Shown here: positions 46,918-56,724 of the stretch, piece after piece | Layout: every line of letters starts with the position of its first letter | Numbering within the stretch: the stretch's first letter is position 1 | NCBI RefSeq assembly: GCF_028689785.1 | Contig: NZ_JAQVCN010000006.1 | Span: 62,001 to 126,000 of the forward strand | Reading direction: 5' to 3' | From: Zoogloea sp. | GTDB taxonomy: Bacteria; Pseudomonadota; Gammaproteobacteria; Burkholderiales; Rhodocyclaceae | Length of the DNA stretch: 64,000 nt | Program-made: the position numbers and the translations under genes | Notes under the pieces: generated by a model | Databases searched by the model: none | Seen by the model: only the letters and a program-made list of their open reading frames with translations | What the model was told of the DNA's origin: nothing

Positions 46918-48186
46918 TTACTGACGCTCCCCAAGGGGAAAAGTGTCAATCTTCGTATCTTTCCCCGCCGCTGTAACGTCGAGTGCCTTGACCGCCACCA
47001 CGCGGGCCTGGTGGACCTCTGCCGGTATACGCGATTTGTCGTCAAGCAGCCGGGCGATGGATCCTGCATCCACCCCACGCACGGCGTCCAGAGCCGCCAG
47101 AAGACGTGCCTGCTGTGGATAGGGCCGCCCACCCGCGGGCTCACCACGCCCCCTGTGATCGCAGGCACAGGCCGCCAGCATGGCCTCGAAGCGCTCCGGC
47201 CGACGCAGGCCATCGCAGCGCTCGATGAGTTTCACCACGGTTTCCGGGCGCAACTGCAGGGCCTGATGGACGATGCCGTGTTCGCGAGCCGTCATCACGG
47301 CCAGGTCGCGGCAGTCGGCCGGACATTTGAGGCGGTCGCACACCTGGCGCGCCAGGGTCTCGCTGGCCGCCTCGTGGCCGTAGTGATGGGGCAGGATGTG
47401 CGCCGGGGTCAGGCCCTTGCCCAGGTCGTGGAGCAGGCAGGCCAGGCGCACGGCCAGGGGCTGACCGGAAGCAGCGGCCGCATCAATGACGAGTAGTTGG
47501 TGCACACCCGTGTCGACCTCGGGGTGATAGCGGGCCGGCTGGGGAACCCCGAACAGGCAGTCCAGCTCGGGCAGGATGCGGGCCAGGGCGCCGCAGTCCC
47601 GCAACACTTCAATCATGCGCGACGGCCGGGTTTCCATCAGGCCACGGGCCAGCTCCTGCCACACCCGCTCCGGTACCAGGGCGTCCACCTCGCCGGCAGC
47701 CACCATGGCCTGCATCAGTTGCAGGGTTTCCGGCGCCACGCGAAAGTCGGCGAAGCGGGCGGCGAAGCGCGCCAGGCGCAGAATGCGCACCGGGTCTTCG
47801 GCAAAAGCCGGGCTGACATGGCGGAAGACCCGCGCCTGCAGGTCAGCCTGGCCGCCGTAGGGGTCGACAAGCACGCCGTCGTCGCCCCGGGCGATGGCGT
47901 TGATGGTGAGATCACGCCGGGCCAGGTCCTCTTCGAGGGTTACCGTCGCATCGGTGTGGAAGACGAAGCCGGCATAGCCCGGTGCCGTCTTGCGCTCAGT
48001 GCGGGCCAGGGCATGCTCCTCGTGGGTGCGGGGGTGGAGGAAGACCGGGAAATCCTTGCCGACCGGGCGATAGCCCTCGGCCAGCAGGGTTTCTGGGGTG
48101 GCACCGACCACGACCCAGTCCCGGTCCTTGACCGGAAGCCCAAGGAGCTCGTCGCGAATGGCGCCGCCAACGCAGTAGATCTTCAT
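46918..48186 (-). CDS. cca: CCA-adding enzyme (tRNA nucleotidyltransferase) with HD domain
   Basis: A 422-residue class II nucleotidyltransferase: YCVGGAIRDELLGLPVKDRDWVVVG (GG and DxD-type motif), RRDLTINAIA, PVRILRLARFAARF, and a C-terminal HD phosphohydrolase domain (LACLLHDLGKGL, HHYGHE). It adds or repairs the 3' CCA of tRNAs. Its start overlaps the stop of the upstream NDUFA9-like gene by 4 bases, so the two are coupled. Confidence 0.95.
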   Translation of the reverse strand: MKIYCVGGAIRDELLGLPVKDRDWVVVGATPETLLAEGYRPVGKDFPVFLHPRTHEEHALARTERKTAPGYAGFVFHTDATVTLEEDLARRDLTINAIARGDDGVLVDPYGGQADLQARVFRHVSPAFAEDPVRILRLARFAARFADFRVAPETLQLMQAMVAAGEVDALVPERVWQELARGLMETRPSRMIEVLRDCGALARILPELDCLFGVPQPARYHPEVDTGVHQLLVIDAAAASGQPLAVRLACLLHDLGKGLTPAHILPHHYGHEAASETLARQVCDRLKCPADCRDLAVMTAREHGIVHQALQLRPETVVKLIERCDGLRRPERFEAMLAACACDHRGRGEPAGGRPYPQQARLLAALDAVRGVDAGSIARLLDDKSRIPAEVHQARVVAVKALDVTAAGKDTKIDTFPLGERQ

Positions 48187-49139
48187 GGACGGTGCAACTG
48201 GAAGCTGGCAAAGCGGCTACGCTTGTTGGCCTTGCCGAGGTAGGTGGGCGCGATCGCCTCCAGGGCGGTGGGCGCCCGCCCCCAGGGCTGGGGTGGACCC
48301 GCGGTGACGTTGGGGGCGCGCATGGAGCGCACGTTGTCACGGCTCATCAGCGGGCCGGGGAGCATTTCCAGCAGGCCCGCCTGGAGCATGGCCAGCCCTT
48401 CGGGCAGGGGAATGACGGGCTGCGGGTAGCCGGTCAGATCCCCGACATACTCCACCAGCTCTTGCAGGGAATACTGGGTGGGCCCCGCCATGTCGAAGGT
48501 CTGGCCCGCCGCATCGCTGCGCTGCAGGGCTTCGGCCACCACGTCAGCCACATCTTGCACGTACACCGGCTGGAAGCGGGCGTCGGCACCGCCGAGGGGC
48601 AGCACCGGGAAACGCCTGAGCAGGCCGGCAAACAGGTTGAGGAAGCTGTCACCAGGCCCGAAAATCACCGAGGGGCGCAGGATGGTCCAGGCGACATCCG
48701 GCGCGGCAGCACGGATTGCGGCCTCGCCATCGGCCTTGGAGCGCTGGTACTCGGAGGGCCCGTCGGCACTGGCGCCCAGGGCGCTCACATGCACGATGCG
48801 CGACACGCCTGCTTGGCGGGCGGCGGTGACCAGACGCTTCGGGAGCTCCACATGGGCACGGGCAAAATCCGGCCCGTAGGGCGTACCGGTACGCGAATGG
48901 AGCACGCCGACAAGGCTCACTACCGCATCCATGCCGGCCATCAGCCCCGCCAGGGTGGGCGGGTCGAAGACGTCGGCCTCGACCACCTCCGCGGTGGGCA
49001 GAGGCAGCAGGTGGCGGGCACGCTCGCGGCGGCGCGTGGGAATAACAAGACGGAAGCCGGTGCCCGTCAGGCGCTCGGCCACGGCGGCACCGACGAAGCC
49101 GCTGCCACCGACGACCAGCACGTTACGGATTGGGGTCAT
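48183..49139 (-). CDS. NAD(P)-binding NDUFA9-like reductase
   Basis: A 318-residue atypical short-chain reductase: VLVVGGSGFVGAAVAERL (Rossmann GxxGxxG) and SEYQRSKADGEAAIRAA, with the degenerate active site of the complex I NDUFA9 subfamily (VSLVGVLHSR). Bacterial members are linked to quinone or respiratory-complex assembly, but the role here is unproven. The ATG at 49139, six bases after GGAG, was preferred to the ATG at 49151 that overlaps that site. It is coupled to cca by a 4-base overlap. Confidence 0.85.
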   Translation of the reverse strand: MTPIRNVLVVGGSGFVGAAVAERLTGTGFRLVIPTRRRERARHLLPLPTAEVVEADVFDPPTLAGLMAGMDAVVSLVGVLHSRTGTPYGPDFARAHVELPKRLVTAARQAGVSRIVHVSALGASADGPSEYQRSKADGEAAIRAAAPDVAWTILRPSVIFGPGDSFLNLFAGLLRRFPVLPLGGADARFQPVYVQDVADVVAEALQRSDAAGQTFDMAGPTQYSLQELVEYVGDLTGYPQPVIPLPEGLAMLQAGLLEMLPGPLMSRDNVRSMRAPNVTAGPPQPWGRAPTALEAIAPTYLGKANKRSRFASFQLHRP

Positions 49140-49208
49140 GACTGTCTCCACGAAAGCTGCATGCTGACAGATCGAAACCGGGGCAAAGAATTCCCCAGCT
49201 GACTGTGC

Positions 49209-51188
49209 TTATTCGAGCCCCGCCCCCGGTGCCGGGCTACCCATGCCGCCAGCGCCGACGTCCCTGACGTCGCCGTTGCTGGCCGCAATGGTACCCAACC
49301 GACTCTTCAGGGAGGGGGAGCGCCCGTCCAGCAGGAGAGCATAGACGACGGAATTGGCCATCACCTTCTTGACATAGTCACGGGTCTCGCCGAAGGGGAT
49401 GGTTTCAGCGTAGATGGCGCCCTCCAGGGGCTTCACATCCTTCCAGCGCTTGGCCCGGCCGGGGCCGGCGTTGTAGGCGGCTGAGGCCAGCACCGGGTGG
49501 TTGTCGAGGCCTTCGAGGACCATCCGCATGTAGGTGGTGCCGAACATCACGTTGGTGTCCGGGTCGCGCAACCAGCCCACGTTGTAGCCCTTCATGCCGA
49601 GCTTGCCGGCAATCCACTGCCCGGTGGTCGGCATGATCTGCATCAGGCCCTGGGCGCCGACGCCCGAGCGGGCCGAGGTGACGAACCGGCTCTCCTGGCG
49701 CATCAGGCCGTACACCCAGCCGGTGTCCAGATCCCGGCTGCGGGCGTTGGGCTCGATGCGTTCGCGGTAGGGGGCGAGGTAGCGCAGGCTGTAGTCGTGC
49801 TCGCTGCGGGTCCGGTCGGCGGCGTTGATGGCCCGGTCGTAGATACCAAGCTGCTGGGCCAGTTGGGCGGCGGCGAGGAGGAAGCGATCGTCCCGATTGC
49901 GCAGAGTCCAGTTCCATTCCCGCGTGCCTTCGGTGCGCATGTCGAGGCGGAACAGCGCCAAGGCGCGCTGCACGCCCGGGGTCTGGCGCACCCGCTCGGC
50001 TTCCTCGTCACTGGTGGCACGGGCCTTGTCGGGCAGCCTGAAGCTGCGGCCGAGCTCTTCATCGGCAAGAATGCTGTAGAAGGTGGGGTGCCCGGCCAGG
50101 CGCTCGAAGGCCTGGCGCGCGGCCTCCTTGTTGCCGAGCGCCTGCTGGGCACGCCCGAGCCAGTAGGTCCAGTCGGGCAGATCGCGCTGAGCCGCGGACA
50201 TGGCTTCAACGGCAGCTTTCACTGCCCGCCAGTCGCCGGCACGCAGCGCGGCGCGCACGCGCCAGGCTGCCTGCTCTTCGGACATGGGCGTGTCACCGGC
50301 CGCCTTGTACCAGGCATGGGCCTGGGGGAGCAGCTTGGTGGCGGCCTGCCAGGCGATCTGGCCGAGGGCATAGCCCCGCTCGGCCGCGCTGAAGCGCTCG
50401 TCGAGCCGGGAATAGCGCATGTAGGCGCCCATCGGGTCATCGCGGGACAGACGGGCCAAGGCGATCAAGGCCAGCTCGCGCCCCTGCCGGCTGGCGGCAA
50501 AGTTGACGGGCTGACGGTCGAGCCAGGTGGACGGGTTGGTGCTGGCCTTGTCCAGATCGGAGGAGCCCGGCGCCTGCTCGGCCGGCAGCCAGCTGGCCAC
50601 CGCCCGGGCGCCCGTGATCCGCTTGGCCTCCATCAGGCGGCGGATGCGCAGCCACAGGTCATCCGGCGCCACCAATGCCTCACGGGCCAGGGTCTGGAGC
50701 AGCGGGACACAACTTTCCGGCGTGTCCACCAGGGTGAACCACAGGGGACGCACCTCACCCAGCACACTGCCATCACCGTTCTGCAGGCGGGCCTGGTAGT
50801 GATAGCAGCGCAGCTCCTGGTCCGGCTGCTCCTGGTTGGGATATTCGGCCACGAAACTGCCCCACTCGCCGCGCTTGCCCAGGCTGCGCAGCCATTCGCC
50901 GCGCAGCTTTTCGGCCAGCCAGCTACCGCTGTTGCGCTCGATGAAATCCTGTATGCGGCTGGAATCGAAATCAGCGGGCGGGCGGGCAACCAGGTTGGAC
51001 AGAGCCCAGTATTCGGGGTAGGAATCAAGCACGTGACCGGTGGCCGGCGCATTGAGGGCCAGGCGGCTGCGATCAGCACTACGCGCTGCGTCCCGAGCCA
51101 GCAGGATGCGCTCGTCCCCCGGGTCGCCGCCGGCTGGCAGGGCCATCCATAAAACTGCCGCCAATACGGCCCACGCGCTATTCTTCAT
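49209..51188 (-). CDS. Soluble lytic murein transglycosylase (Slt70-type)
   Basis: A 659-residue exported protein. A signal peptide (MKNSAWAVLAAVLWMALPAGG) is followed by the long alpha-superhelical U and L domains (about 25-470) and a C-terminal SLT domain with catalytic Glu E499 (YGLMRQESRFV) and GAQGLMQIMPTTG, AAYNAGPGRAKRW. It cleaves glycan strands with 1,6-anhydro formation in the periplasm. The frame is open to 51554, but the ATG at 51188 gives the signal peptide. Its start is 40 bases from the divergent cyclo-ligase gene. Confidence 0.94.
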   Translation of the reverse strand: MKNSAWAVLAAVLWMALPAGGDPGDERILLARDAARSADRSRLALNAPATGHVLDSYPEYWALSNLVARPPADFDSSRIQDFIERNSGSWLAEKLRGEWLRSLGKRGEWGSFVAEYPNQEQPDQELRCYHYQARLQNGDGSVLGEVRPLWFTLVDTPESCVPLLQTLAREALVAPDDLWLRIRRLMEAKRITGARAVASWLPAEQAPGSSDLDKASTNPSTWLDRQPVNFAASRQGRELALIALARLSRDDPMGAYMRYSRLDERFSAAERGYALGQIAWQAATKLLPQAHAWYKAAGDTPMSEEQAAWRVRAALRAGDWRAVKAAVEAMSAAQRDLPDWTYWLGRAQQALGNKEAARQAFERLAGHPTFYSILADEELGRSFRLPDKARATSDEEAERVRQTPGVQRALALFRLDMRTEGTREWNWTLRNRDDRFLLAAAQLAQQLGIYDRAINAADRTRSEHDYSLRYLAPYRERIEPNARSRDLDTGWVYGLMRQESRFVTSARSGVGAQGLMQIMPTTGQWIAGKLGMKGYNVGWLRDPDTNVMFGTTYMRMVLEGLDNHPVLASAAYNAGPGRAKRWKDVKPLEGAIYAETIPFGETRDYVKKVMANSVVYALLLDGRSPSLKSRLGTIAASNGDVRDVGAGGMGSPAPGAGLE

Positions 51189-51228
51189 TGATTTTTGCCC
51201 CGCCAAAATGCCGCCGGAGAATAGCACA

Positions 51229-51843
51229 ATGGACACCCCTACCCTCCCCGCCGGGAGCGATATTGCTGCACTGCGAAGACGCCTGCGCCAGGCTGCCATC
51301 GCCGCGCGGGAAGCACTGCCCGCAGAGGCGCGCGCAGAACGCTCGGGGCGCATCGAAGACCACCTGGAGAGCCTGCTGAAAACACTGACCCCCCGGACCC
51401 TGGCCTTCTGCTGGCCATGGCGCGGAGAGGTGGACCTGGTGGCCTGGGTAGAGCGCTGGCTGGCGGCCGACTCCCTGCGCCAGGCCGCCCTGCCGGAGGT
51501 CACGGCGCCAGAGCAGCCGATGGGCTTCCGGCGCTGGCAACCGGGCGACACCATGGAAACGGATCATCACGGCATTCCGGTGCCGGCACACGGGGAACGG
51601 GTGGAACCGGACGTGATCTTGGTGCCCCTCAACGCCTTTGACACGGCGGGCTACCGGCTGGGCTACGGCGGCGGCTACTTCGACCGCACCCTGGCTGCCC
51701 TCGACCCGGCGCCCCTGTGCATTGGCGTGGCCTTCGAACTGGCCCGCACTGAAACCACCCACCCCCAGCCCCACGACCAGCCCATGGACTGGATCGTCAC
51801 CGAGGCCGGCAGCTTCCGCGCCAGGCCAGACCTCAGCGACTGA
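51229..51843 (+). CDS. 5-formyltetrahydrofolate cyclo-ligase
   Basis: A 204-residue enzyme with LRRRLRQAAIAAREALP at the N-terminus and the C-terminal signature VPLNAFDTAGYRLGYGGGYFDRTLA. It converts 5-formyl-THF to 5,10-methenyl-THF with ATP. The ATG at 51229 (GAATAGCACAATGG) lies 40 bases from the divergent transglycosylase. Its last 11 bases overlap the 3' end of the convergent oxyR gene. The canonical bacterial GYGxGYYD loop appears here as GYGGGYFD. Confidence 0.93.
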   Translation: MDTPTLPAGSDIAALRRRLRQAAIAAREALPAEARAERSGRIEDHLESLLKTLTPRTLAFCWPWRGEVDLVAWVERWLAADSLRQAALPEVTAPEQPMGFRRWQPGDTMETDHHGIPVPAHGERVEPDVILVPLNAFDTAGYRLGYGGGYFDRTLAALDPAPLCIGVAFELARTETTHPQPHDQPMDWIVTEAGSFRARPDLSD

Positions 51844-52750
51844 CCGGACGCACCCCTTGCAGGGGGCTGCCGAGAATGGCCGCCCGGATCACATCGATGG
51901 CCCCGCTGCGCGGATAGGTCACCCGCCAGGCCAGGGCAATGCGCCGGAAAGGCTCCGGCGCCTCGAAGGGGCGCACGGTGAGGAGAGAATTGCCACCGGG
52001 CAGGGGGTCGGCAGCAGAACTGGGCAACACGGTGATGCCGGCACCAGTGGCTACCATGTGGCGGATGGTTTCCAGGGAACTCCCCTCCAGGGTGCGCTGC
52101 AGCCCCTCACCGCCTCGGCACAGGGGGCACACCTCAAGCACCTGGTCGCGGAAGCAGTTGCCGGCGCCAAGCAGCAGCAGGGGCGCCTCGGCCAGGCGCG
52201 CGGCGGGAATCGTCGCATCGTCCTCCCAGGCATGGCCGGCGGGCATCAGCACCCGGAAGGGTTCGTCATATACCGCCTGGGTGACGATGCCGGGCTCTTC
52301 GAAGGGCAAGGCCACCACGATCACATCCAGGTCACCGCGCTTCAGGGACTCGGCCAGGCGGGCGGTGTAGTTTTCCTGGATCAGCAGGGGCATCGACGGC
52401 GCCGCGGCATGGACTCGGGGAATCAGGTGCGGCAGCAGGTAGGGGCCAATGGTATAGATCACGCCGAGCTTTAGCGGGCCGGACAGAGGATCGCGCCCCG
52501 CGGTCGCCAGCTCCTTGATCTGCCCGGCTTCGAGCAGCACTTTTTCGGCCTGGGCGACGATGCGCGCACCGATGTCGGTGATCTTCACGTCGGCCGCACT
52601 GCGTTCGAACAGAGTGACCGCCAGCTCGTCCTCAAGTTTCTTGATGGCCACCGAGAGCGTCGGCTGGCTGACATTGCAACGCTCCGCCGCATGGCCAAAG
52701 TGACGCTCACGGGCCAGCGCAACGAGATAGCGAAGATCGGTAAGCGTCAT
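51833..52750 (-). CDS. oxyR: Hydrogen peroxide-responsive regulator OxyR
   Basis: A 305-residue LysR-type regulator with an N-terminal winged HTH (YLVALARERHFGHAAERCNVSQPTLSVAIKKLEDEL). The two redox cysteines C199 and C208 (AGNCFRDQVLEVC) fall at exactly the positions of E. coli OxyR, whose disulfide senses peroxide. OxyR then activates catalase, alkyl hydroperoxide reductase and related genes, none of which is adjacent. The C-terminal end overlaps the convergent cyclo-ligase gene by 11 bases. Confidence 0.93.
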   Translation of the reverse strand: MTLTDLRYLVALARERHFGHAAERCNVSQPTLSVAIKKLEDELAVTLFERSAADVKITDIGARIVAQAEKVLLEAGQIKELATAGRDPLSGPLKLGVIYTIGPYLLPHLIPRVHAAAPSMPLLIQENYTARLAESLKRGDLDVIVVALPFEEPGIVTQAVYDEPFRVLMPAGHAWEDDATIPAARLAEAPLLLLGAGNCFRDQVLEVCPLCRGGEGLQRTLEGSSLETIRHMVATGAGITVLPSSAADPLPGGNSLLTVRPFEAPEPFRRIALAWRVTYPRSGAIDVIRAAILGSPLQGVRPVSR

Positions 52751-52938
52751 CAGGCAGCCCCAGTTAGCAATAGTGATTAACTATACATCTTCATCGCCCC
52801 AAGGGCCCACCCGGGCAGGCCGTCGTCACGGGGGCTTGCACTCCGCCAAAGCACCCCCATTTTGTAAGCACTTGTTCAAAAACGGAACGTGATACCCCCT
52901 GGAAACGTCAATTTTCAGGCCATCCACTGGAGCAACAG

Positions 52939-54465
52939 ATGAAACCTGTACTGGTTCGATCGACCTTTGCCTTTTCCGCCCTTGTCCTGGCCCTCACCGG
53001 ATGCCTGCAGGAGGGCGGCGCCATCTCCCCGTCTCATGCCGCCAATGGCGCACCTGCCAGCGTCGCCCCCACGCCTCAGGCGGCCCCCGCCGTCGCTGCG
53101 CCGGCCAGCCGCTACGGGCTGCCCGACTTCTCCGCACTGGTCGAGCAGGTAGGCCCCGCTGTAGTCAATATCAGCGTCACCCAGAAGGTCTCCCGCGGCG
53201 GCGGTGCCACAAGCGGGGAAGACCCTTTTGCCGGCGACCCCTTCTATGACTTTCTGCGCCGCTTCGGCGTCCCCGTGCCGGGCATGCCGGGCGGTGGTGG
53301 CAATGGCGGCGGAAACCGCAGCCCGGAACAGATCCAGCAAGGCGTAGGCTCGGGCTTCATTGTCAGCGCCGATGGCTATGTGCTGACCAATGCCCACGTG
53401 GTTGATGGCGCGAGCGAAGTCACCGTGCGCCTCACCGACAAGCGCGAATTCAAGGCCAAAGTGGTGGGTGCAGACAAACGCACCGATGTGGCCCTGCTGA
53501 AGATCGACGCCAGTGGCCTGCCCTTCGTCAAGACCGGCGATGCCGAGCGCACCAAGGTCGGCGAATGGGTGGTGGCCATGGGCTCGCCCTTTGGCTTCGA
53601 GAACACGGTCACCGCCGGTATCGTCAGTGCAAAGGCCCGCCGCCTGCCGGACGAAAACTACGTTCCCTTCATCCAGACCGATGTGGCCATCAACCCAGGC
53701 AACTCCGGTGGCCCCCTGTTCAACCTGGCCGGTGAAGTGGTCGGTATCAACTCCCAGATCTACTCCCGCTCGGGCGGCTTCATGGGCATCTCCTTCGCCA
53801 TCCCCATCGACGTGGCGATGAAGGTGAAGGAACAGTTGCAGAAATACGGCAAGGTTTCACGAGGCCGCCTCGGCGTGACCATCCAGGGGCTCGACGCCGA
53901 TCTGGCCCAGAACTTCGGCCTCGACAAGCCCGCAGGCGCACTCGTCGCCAACGTGGAAGCGGGTTCACCGGCCGAGAAGGGAGGGTTGCAACCTGGCGAC
54001 GTGGTTCTCGGGGTCAATGGCCAAAAAGTGGACAACTCCGCCGATCTGCCACGCATCATCGGCGAACAGAAACCCGGCACCACCGTCCGCCTGTCGGTCT
54101 GGCGGGATCGCAAGACCCGGGAGGTCGCCGTCACCCTGGGCGAACAAGCCGGAGAGAAGGCCCTCGCTGCCAGCCCCGAACGCAAGAGTGACAGCACCAG
54201 CAACAAGCTGGGCCTGAGTGGCCGTGCCCTGACCGGACAGGAGGCGAGCCGCCTGGGCATTCCCGGCGGGATCGTCGTGGAAGGTGTCAGCGGCCCGGCG
54301 GCAAAGGCCGGCCTGCAGAACGGCGACCTGATTCTCGGCATCAACAATCAGCCAATCACCTCGGTCGAACAGTTCCGCAAACAGCTTGATGCGGCCGGCA
54401 ACCGCTTTGCCCTGCTCATCCAGCGGGGCGGCAGCCGGATCTTCCTGCCCATCCGGATCAACTGA
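52939..54465 (+). CDS. Do-like serine protease (DegQ/MucD-type) with lipobox
   Basis: A 508-residue periplasmic protease. The signal peptide ends in LALTGC, a lipobox, so this copy may be a lipoprotein rather than a free periplasmic enzyme. The catalytic triad is H153 (TNAHVVDG), D183 (TDVALLKI) and S256 (GNSGGPLFN). Two PDZ domains follow (about 295-385 and 410-505). A Gly-rich insert (GGGGNGGGN) precedes the LA loop. It degrades or refolds misfolded envelope proteins. Intergenic 52751-52938 holds the promoter, divergent from oxyR. Confidence 0.93.
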   Translation: MKPVLVRSTFAFSALVLALTGCLQEGGAISPSHAANGAPASVAPTPQAAPAVAAPASRYGLPDFSALVEQVGPAVVNISVTQKVSRGGGATSGEDPFAGDPFYDFLRRFGVPVPGMPGGGGNGGGNRSPEQIQQGVGSGFIVSADGYVLTNAHVVDGASEVTVRLTDKREFKAKVVGADKRTDVALLKIDASGLPFVKTGDAERTKVGEWVVAMGSPFGFENTVTAGIVSAKARRLPDENYVPFIQTDVAINPGNSGGPLFNLAGEVVGINSQIYSRSGGFMGISFAIPIDVAMKVKEQLQKYGKVSRGRLGVTIQGLDADLAQNFGLDKPAGALVANVEAGSPAEKGGLQPGDVVLGVNGQKVDNSADLPRIIGEQKPGTTVRLSVWRDRKTREVAVTLGEQAGEKALAASPERKSDSTSNKLGLSGRALTGQEASRLGIPGGIVVEGVSGPAAKAGLQNGDLILGINNQPITSVEQFRKQLDAAGNRFALLIQRGGSRIFLPIRIN

Positions 54466-54481
54466 GTACATCAACCGGGTC

Positions 54482-54513
54482 TGGTGGTGCCCGCAGCCGG
54501 GCGGGCACCACCA
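54482..54513 (+). terminator. Hairpin after the protease gene
   Basis: TGGTGGTGCCCGC and GCGGGCACCACCA (13-bp perfect stem, loop AGCCGG), 17 bases after the stop. There is no T-tract, so it may rather stabilise the mRNA end than terminate alone. Confidence 0.6.
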
Positions 54514-54644
54514 AGGTGCATCAATTCACAATATAAGAGTAAAAGAATACACAGGCGGACCAACATGCAAGCTTTATAATCGGAACGTTGGGGCGTGGTT
54601 GAAAATAGGGAAGGCCCCGACTCACCATAACAAAAACTCGTCCG

Positions 54645-56690
54645 ATGCCCTCGCTGTTCTCCCGGCGGTCCTTGCTCACCGCGCTTGCGGGCCTTGCATG
54701 CACACATACCGTTTTCGCTGATGACAGCCAGGCGGGCTACAGTGCGGAGTCGCCGTTTTTCGAGGATCTGCCAACGGTCCTGTCGGCGTCGCGACTGCCC
54801 CAGGTACTCAACGAAGCCCCCGGTGCGGTCACCATCCTCGACCGGCATTTCATCCAGGCAACCGGCTACCGCGATGTGGCACGTCTGCTGCGTCTTGTAC
54901 CGGGCATGCAGATCGGCCAGGAGCGCGGGCACTCCCAGTGGGTCACCTACCATGGCCTGGGTAGCGACTTCCCCACCGAAATCCAGGTGCTCGTAGATGG
55001 GCGCTCGGTATATGCGCCCAGTTCCTTTGGCGGTGTCGACTGGTCGTCCCTACCCCTGACCATCGATGAGATCGAGCGCATTGAGGTGGTGCGCGGCACC
55101 AACTCCAATGCTTATGGCGCCAACGCCTTCCTCGGGGTGATCAATATCATCACCCGCCACAGCCACCAGGAACGCGGCGCGTCCGGCCAGGTCAACGCCG
55201 GCAATCACGGCATTGCCGATATCCGCGCCAGTTGGACTGGCGGCAGTGATGACCTGGGCCTGCGACTCTCCGCAGGGCAGATCCGCGACAACGGTTTCAG
55301 CCGCGTCAATGATGCCCGCGTCAGCCAGACCCTCAGCCTGCGCAGCGACTACCGTCTCAATGCCCGCGACGAACTCACCCTGCGTGCTGGCTACAACCGC
55401 CTCGAACGCGGCATGGGTTACCCCGACTCCATCTACAACAACAACGGGGAACGCACCGCCGGCGCCGAAGCAAGCACCATCCACCTGACCTGGCGGCGCA
55501 CCCTGAGCCACGAGGAAGAGTGGCTGGTCAGCCTCTATCGCAACCATGAATCCAACGTTGACCGGTGGACCGCCAGTTCGCCCGCCTTCCCCAACGTACC
55601 TCTCAACCGCAACCGCAGCAGCGACCGGACCAACATCGAGCTGCAGCACCGCCTTGCCCTCAACCCCCAGGCGCGGCTGGTGTGGGGGCTGGAAGGGCGG
55701 CGCGACGAATCCCGTGCGCCCTTCCTGTTTGCCGGCACTAAACCACCCAGCATGAGCATGTACCGGGCCTTCTCCAACCTGGATTGGCATCTGACCCCGG
55801 CCTGGCAACTGAACCTGGGTGGGCTCCTCGAGAAGAATGGCGACATCGCCGCCCAATTCATTCCCCGGGCCTTTGTAAACTGGCAGGCCAGCCCCACCGA
55901 CACCTTCCGGGCCGGCTATGCCCGGGCCTGGCAGCAGCGCAACATGTTCGACATCCACGGTGACGTGCGCGCGTATGCGCTCAACACCGACCCCCTGACC
56001 AGCGCCCCCATCGCTTGGCCATATGTCCCCAATCCCAACCTGCGCACTCCGTCGGTAGACACCGTGGAAGTGGGTTATCTGGGGCGCTTCCAGAGCATCG
56101 ACGCGACCTTCGACCTGCGGATCTTCAACGAACGCATCCGCAACTTCGTGGTCCGCCGCAATGTGCCCTCACCCATCGGCCCCCTGGCGCTGAGCGCCCT
56201 GCCGTCATCCCAGTTCGTCAATCTGGATTCCCCGGTGGTGCTGCGCGGCCTCGAATACCAGTTCCGCACCAAACCCCGGGCGGGCACCGAGATCCTGCTC
56301 AGCCACACCCTGATCGACCGCCACACCGACGAGCCCGAGGTGGCCAAGCGCACTGCACCGTACTCGGCCAGCCTGACCTGGCTGCAGGACTACGGCAACG
56401 GCTGGAAGAGCACCGCCAGCATCCTGCGTATGGGCTCCCTGGCCGGTGGCTATGGTTACGTACCCGGCTGCGATTACACCTCGCCGGCCTATACCAGCCT
56501 TGATCTGCGCATCGCCAAGGCCTTTCAGGTGGACGGCCGGCGGGTGGAGGTGGCGATCAACGGCATCAACCTGGGCGAACGTCACCAGGAAATCGCTGAT
56601 CGCTCCGAACAATGCCTGCCGGTGCACCTCAACAAGCCCGTCAACCCGGCCTCCAGCATGGTCTGGCTGTCCCTGGGCATCGAACTCTAG
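54645..56690 (+). CDS. TonB-dependent outer membrane receptor
   Basis: A 681-residue protein: a signal peptide (RRSLLTALAGLACTHTVFA), a plug domain (about 45-165; NEAPGAVTILDR, DVARLLRLVPGMQ, IEVVRGTNSNAYGANAFLGVINII) and a beta-barrel rich in aromatic strands. I see no clear TonB box and no transport neighbours to identify the substrate. No Fur box or cobalamin riboswitch is visible in 54514-54644, an AT-rich stretch that probably holds the promoter. It is convergent with the PII gene, with 34 bases between stops. Confidence 0.88.
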   Translation: MPSLFSRRSLLTALAGLACTHTVFADDSQAGYSAESPFFEDLPTVLSASRLPQVLNEAPGAVTILDRHFIQATGYRDVARLLRLVPGMQIGQERGHSQWVTYHGLGSDFPTEIQVLVDGRSVYAPSSFGGVDWSSLPLTIDEIERIEVVRGTNSNAYGANAFLGVINIITRHSHQERGASGQVNAGNHGIADIRASWTGGSDDLGLRLSAGQIRDNGFSRVNDARVSQTLSLRSDYRLNARDELTLRAGYNRLERGMGYPDSIYNNNGERTAGAEASTIHLTWRRTLSHEEEWLVSLYRNHESNVDRWTASSPAFPNVPLNRNRSSDRTNIELQHRLALNPQARLVWGLEGRRDESRAPFLFAGTKPPSMSMYRAFSNLDWHLTPAWQLNLGGLLEKNGDIAAQFIPRAFVNWQASPTDTFRAGYARAWQQRNMFDIHGDVRAYALNTDPLTSAPIAWPYVPNPNLRTPSVDTVEVGYLGRFQSIDATFDLRIFNERIRNFVVRRNVPSPIGPLALSALPSSQFVNLDSPVVLRGLEYQFRTKPRAGTEILLSHTLIDRHTDEPEVAKRTAPYSASLTWLQDYGNGWKSTASILRMGSLAGGYGYVPGCDYTSPAYTSLDLRIAKAFQVDGRRVEVAINGINLGERHQEIADRSEQCLPVHLNKPVNPASSMVWLSLGIEL

Positions 56691-56724
56691 GCGAGCGCTC
56701 TGCCCCGGACGCCAAACTGCAGGC

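Noticed and set aside
44943-46976. A 677-codon open frame on the plus strand, antisense to pbpC
   Set aside because: It covers a clear GT51 protein in reverse and its translation is low-complexity Gln/Arg/Pro-rich; a typical GC-driven shadow.
52751-52938. OxyR operator between oxyR and the protease gene
   Set aside because: I looked for spaced ATAG-type OxyR half-sites and found no convincing set; autoregulation remains possible but not supported here.
54514-54644. Fur box or cobalamin riboswitch before the TonB-dependent receptor
   Set aside because: The stretch is AT-rich but has neither the GATAATGAT repeats nor the conserved B12 box.
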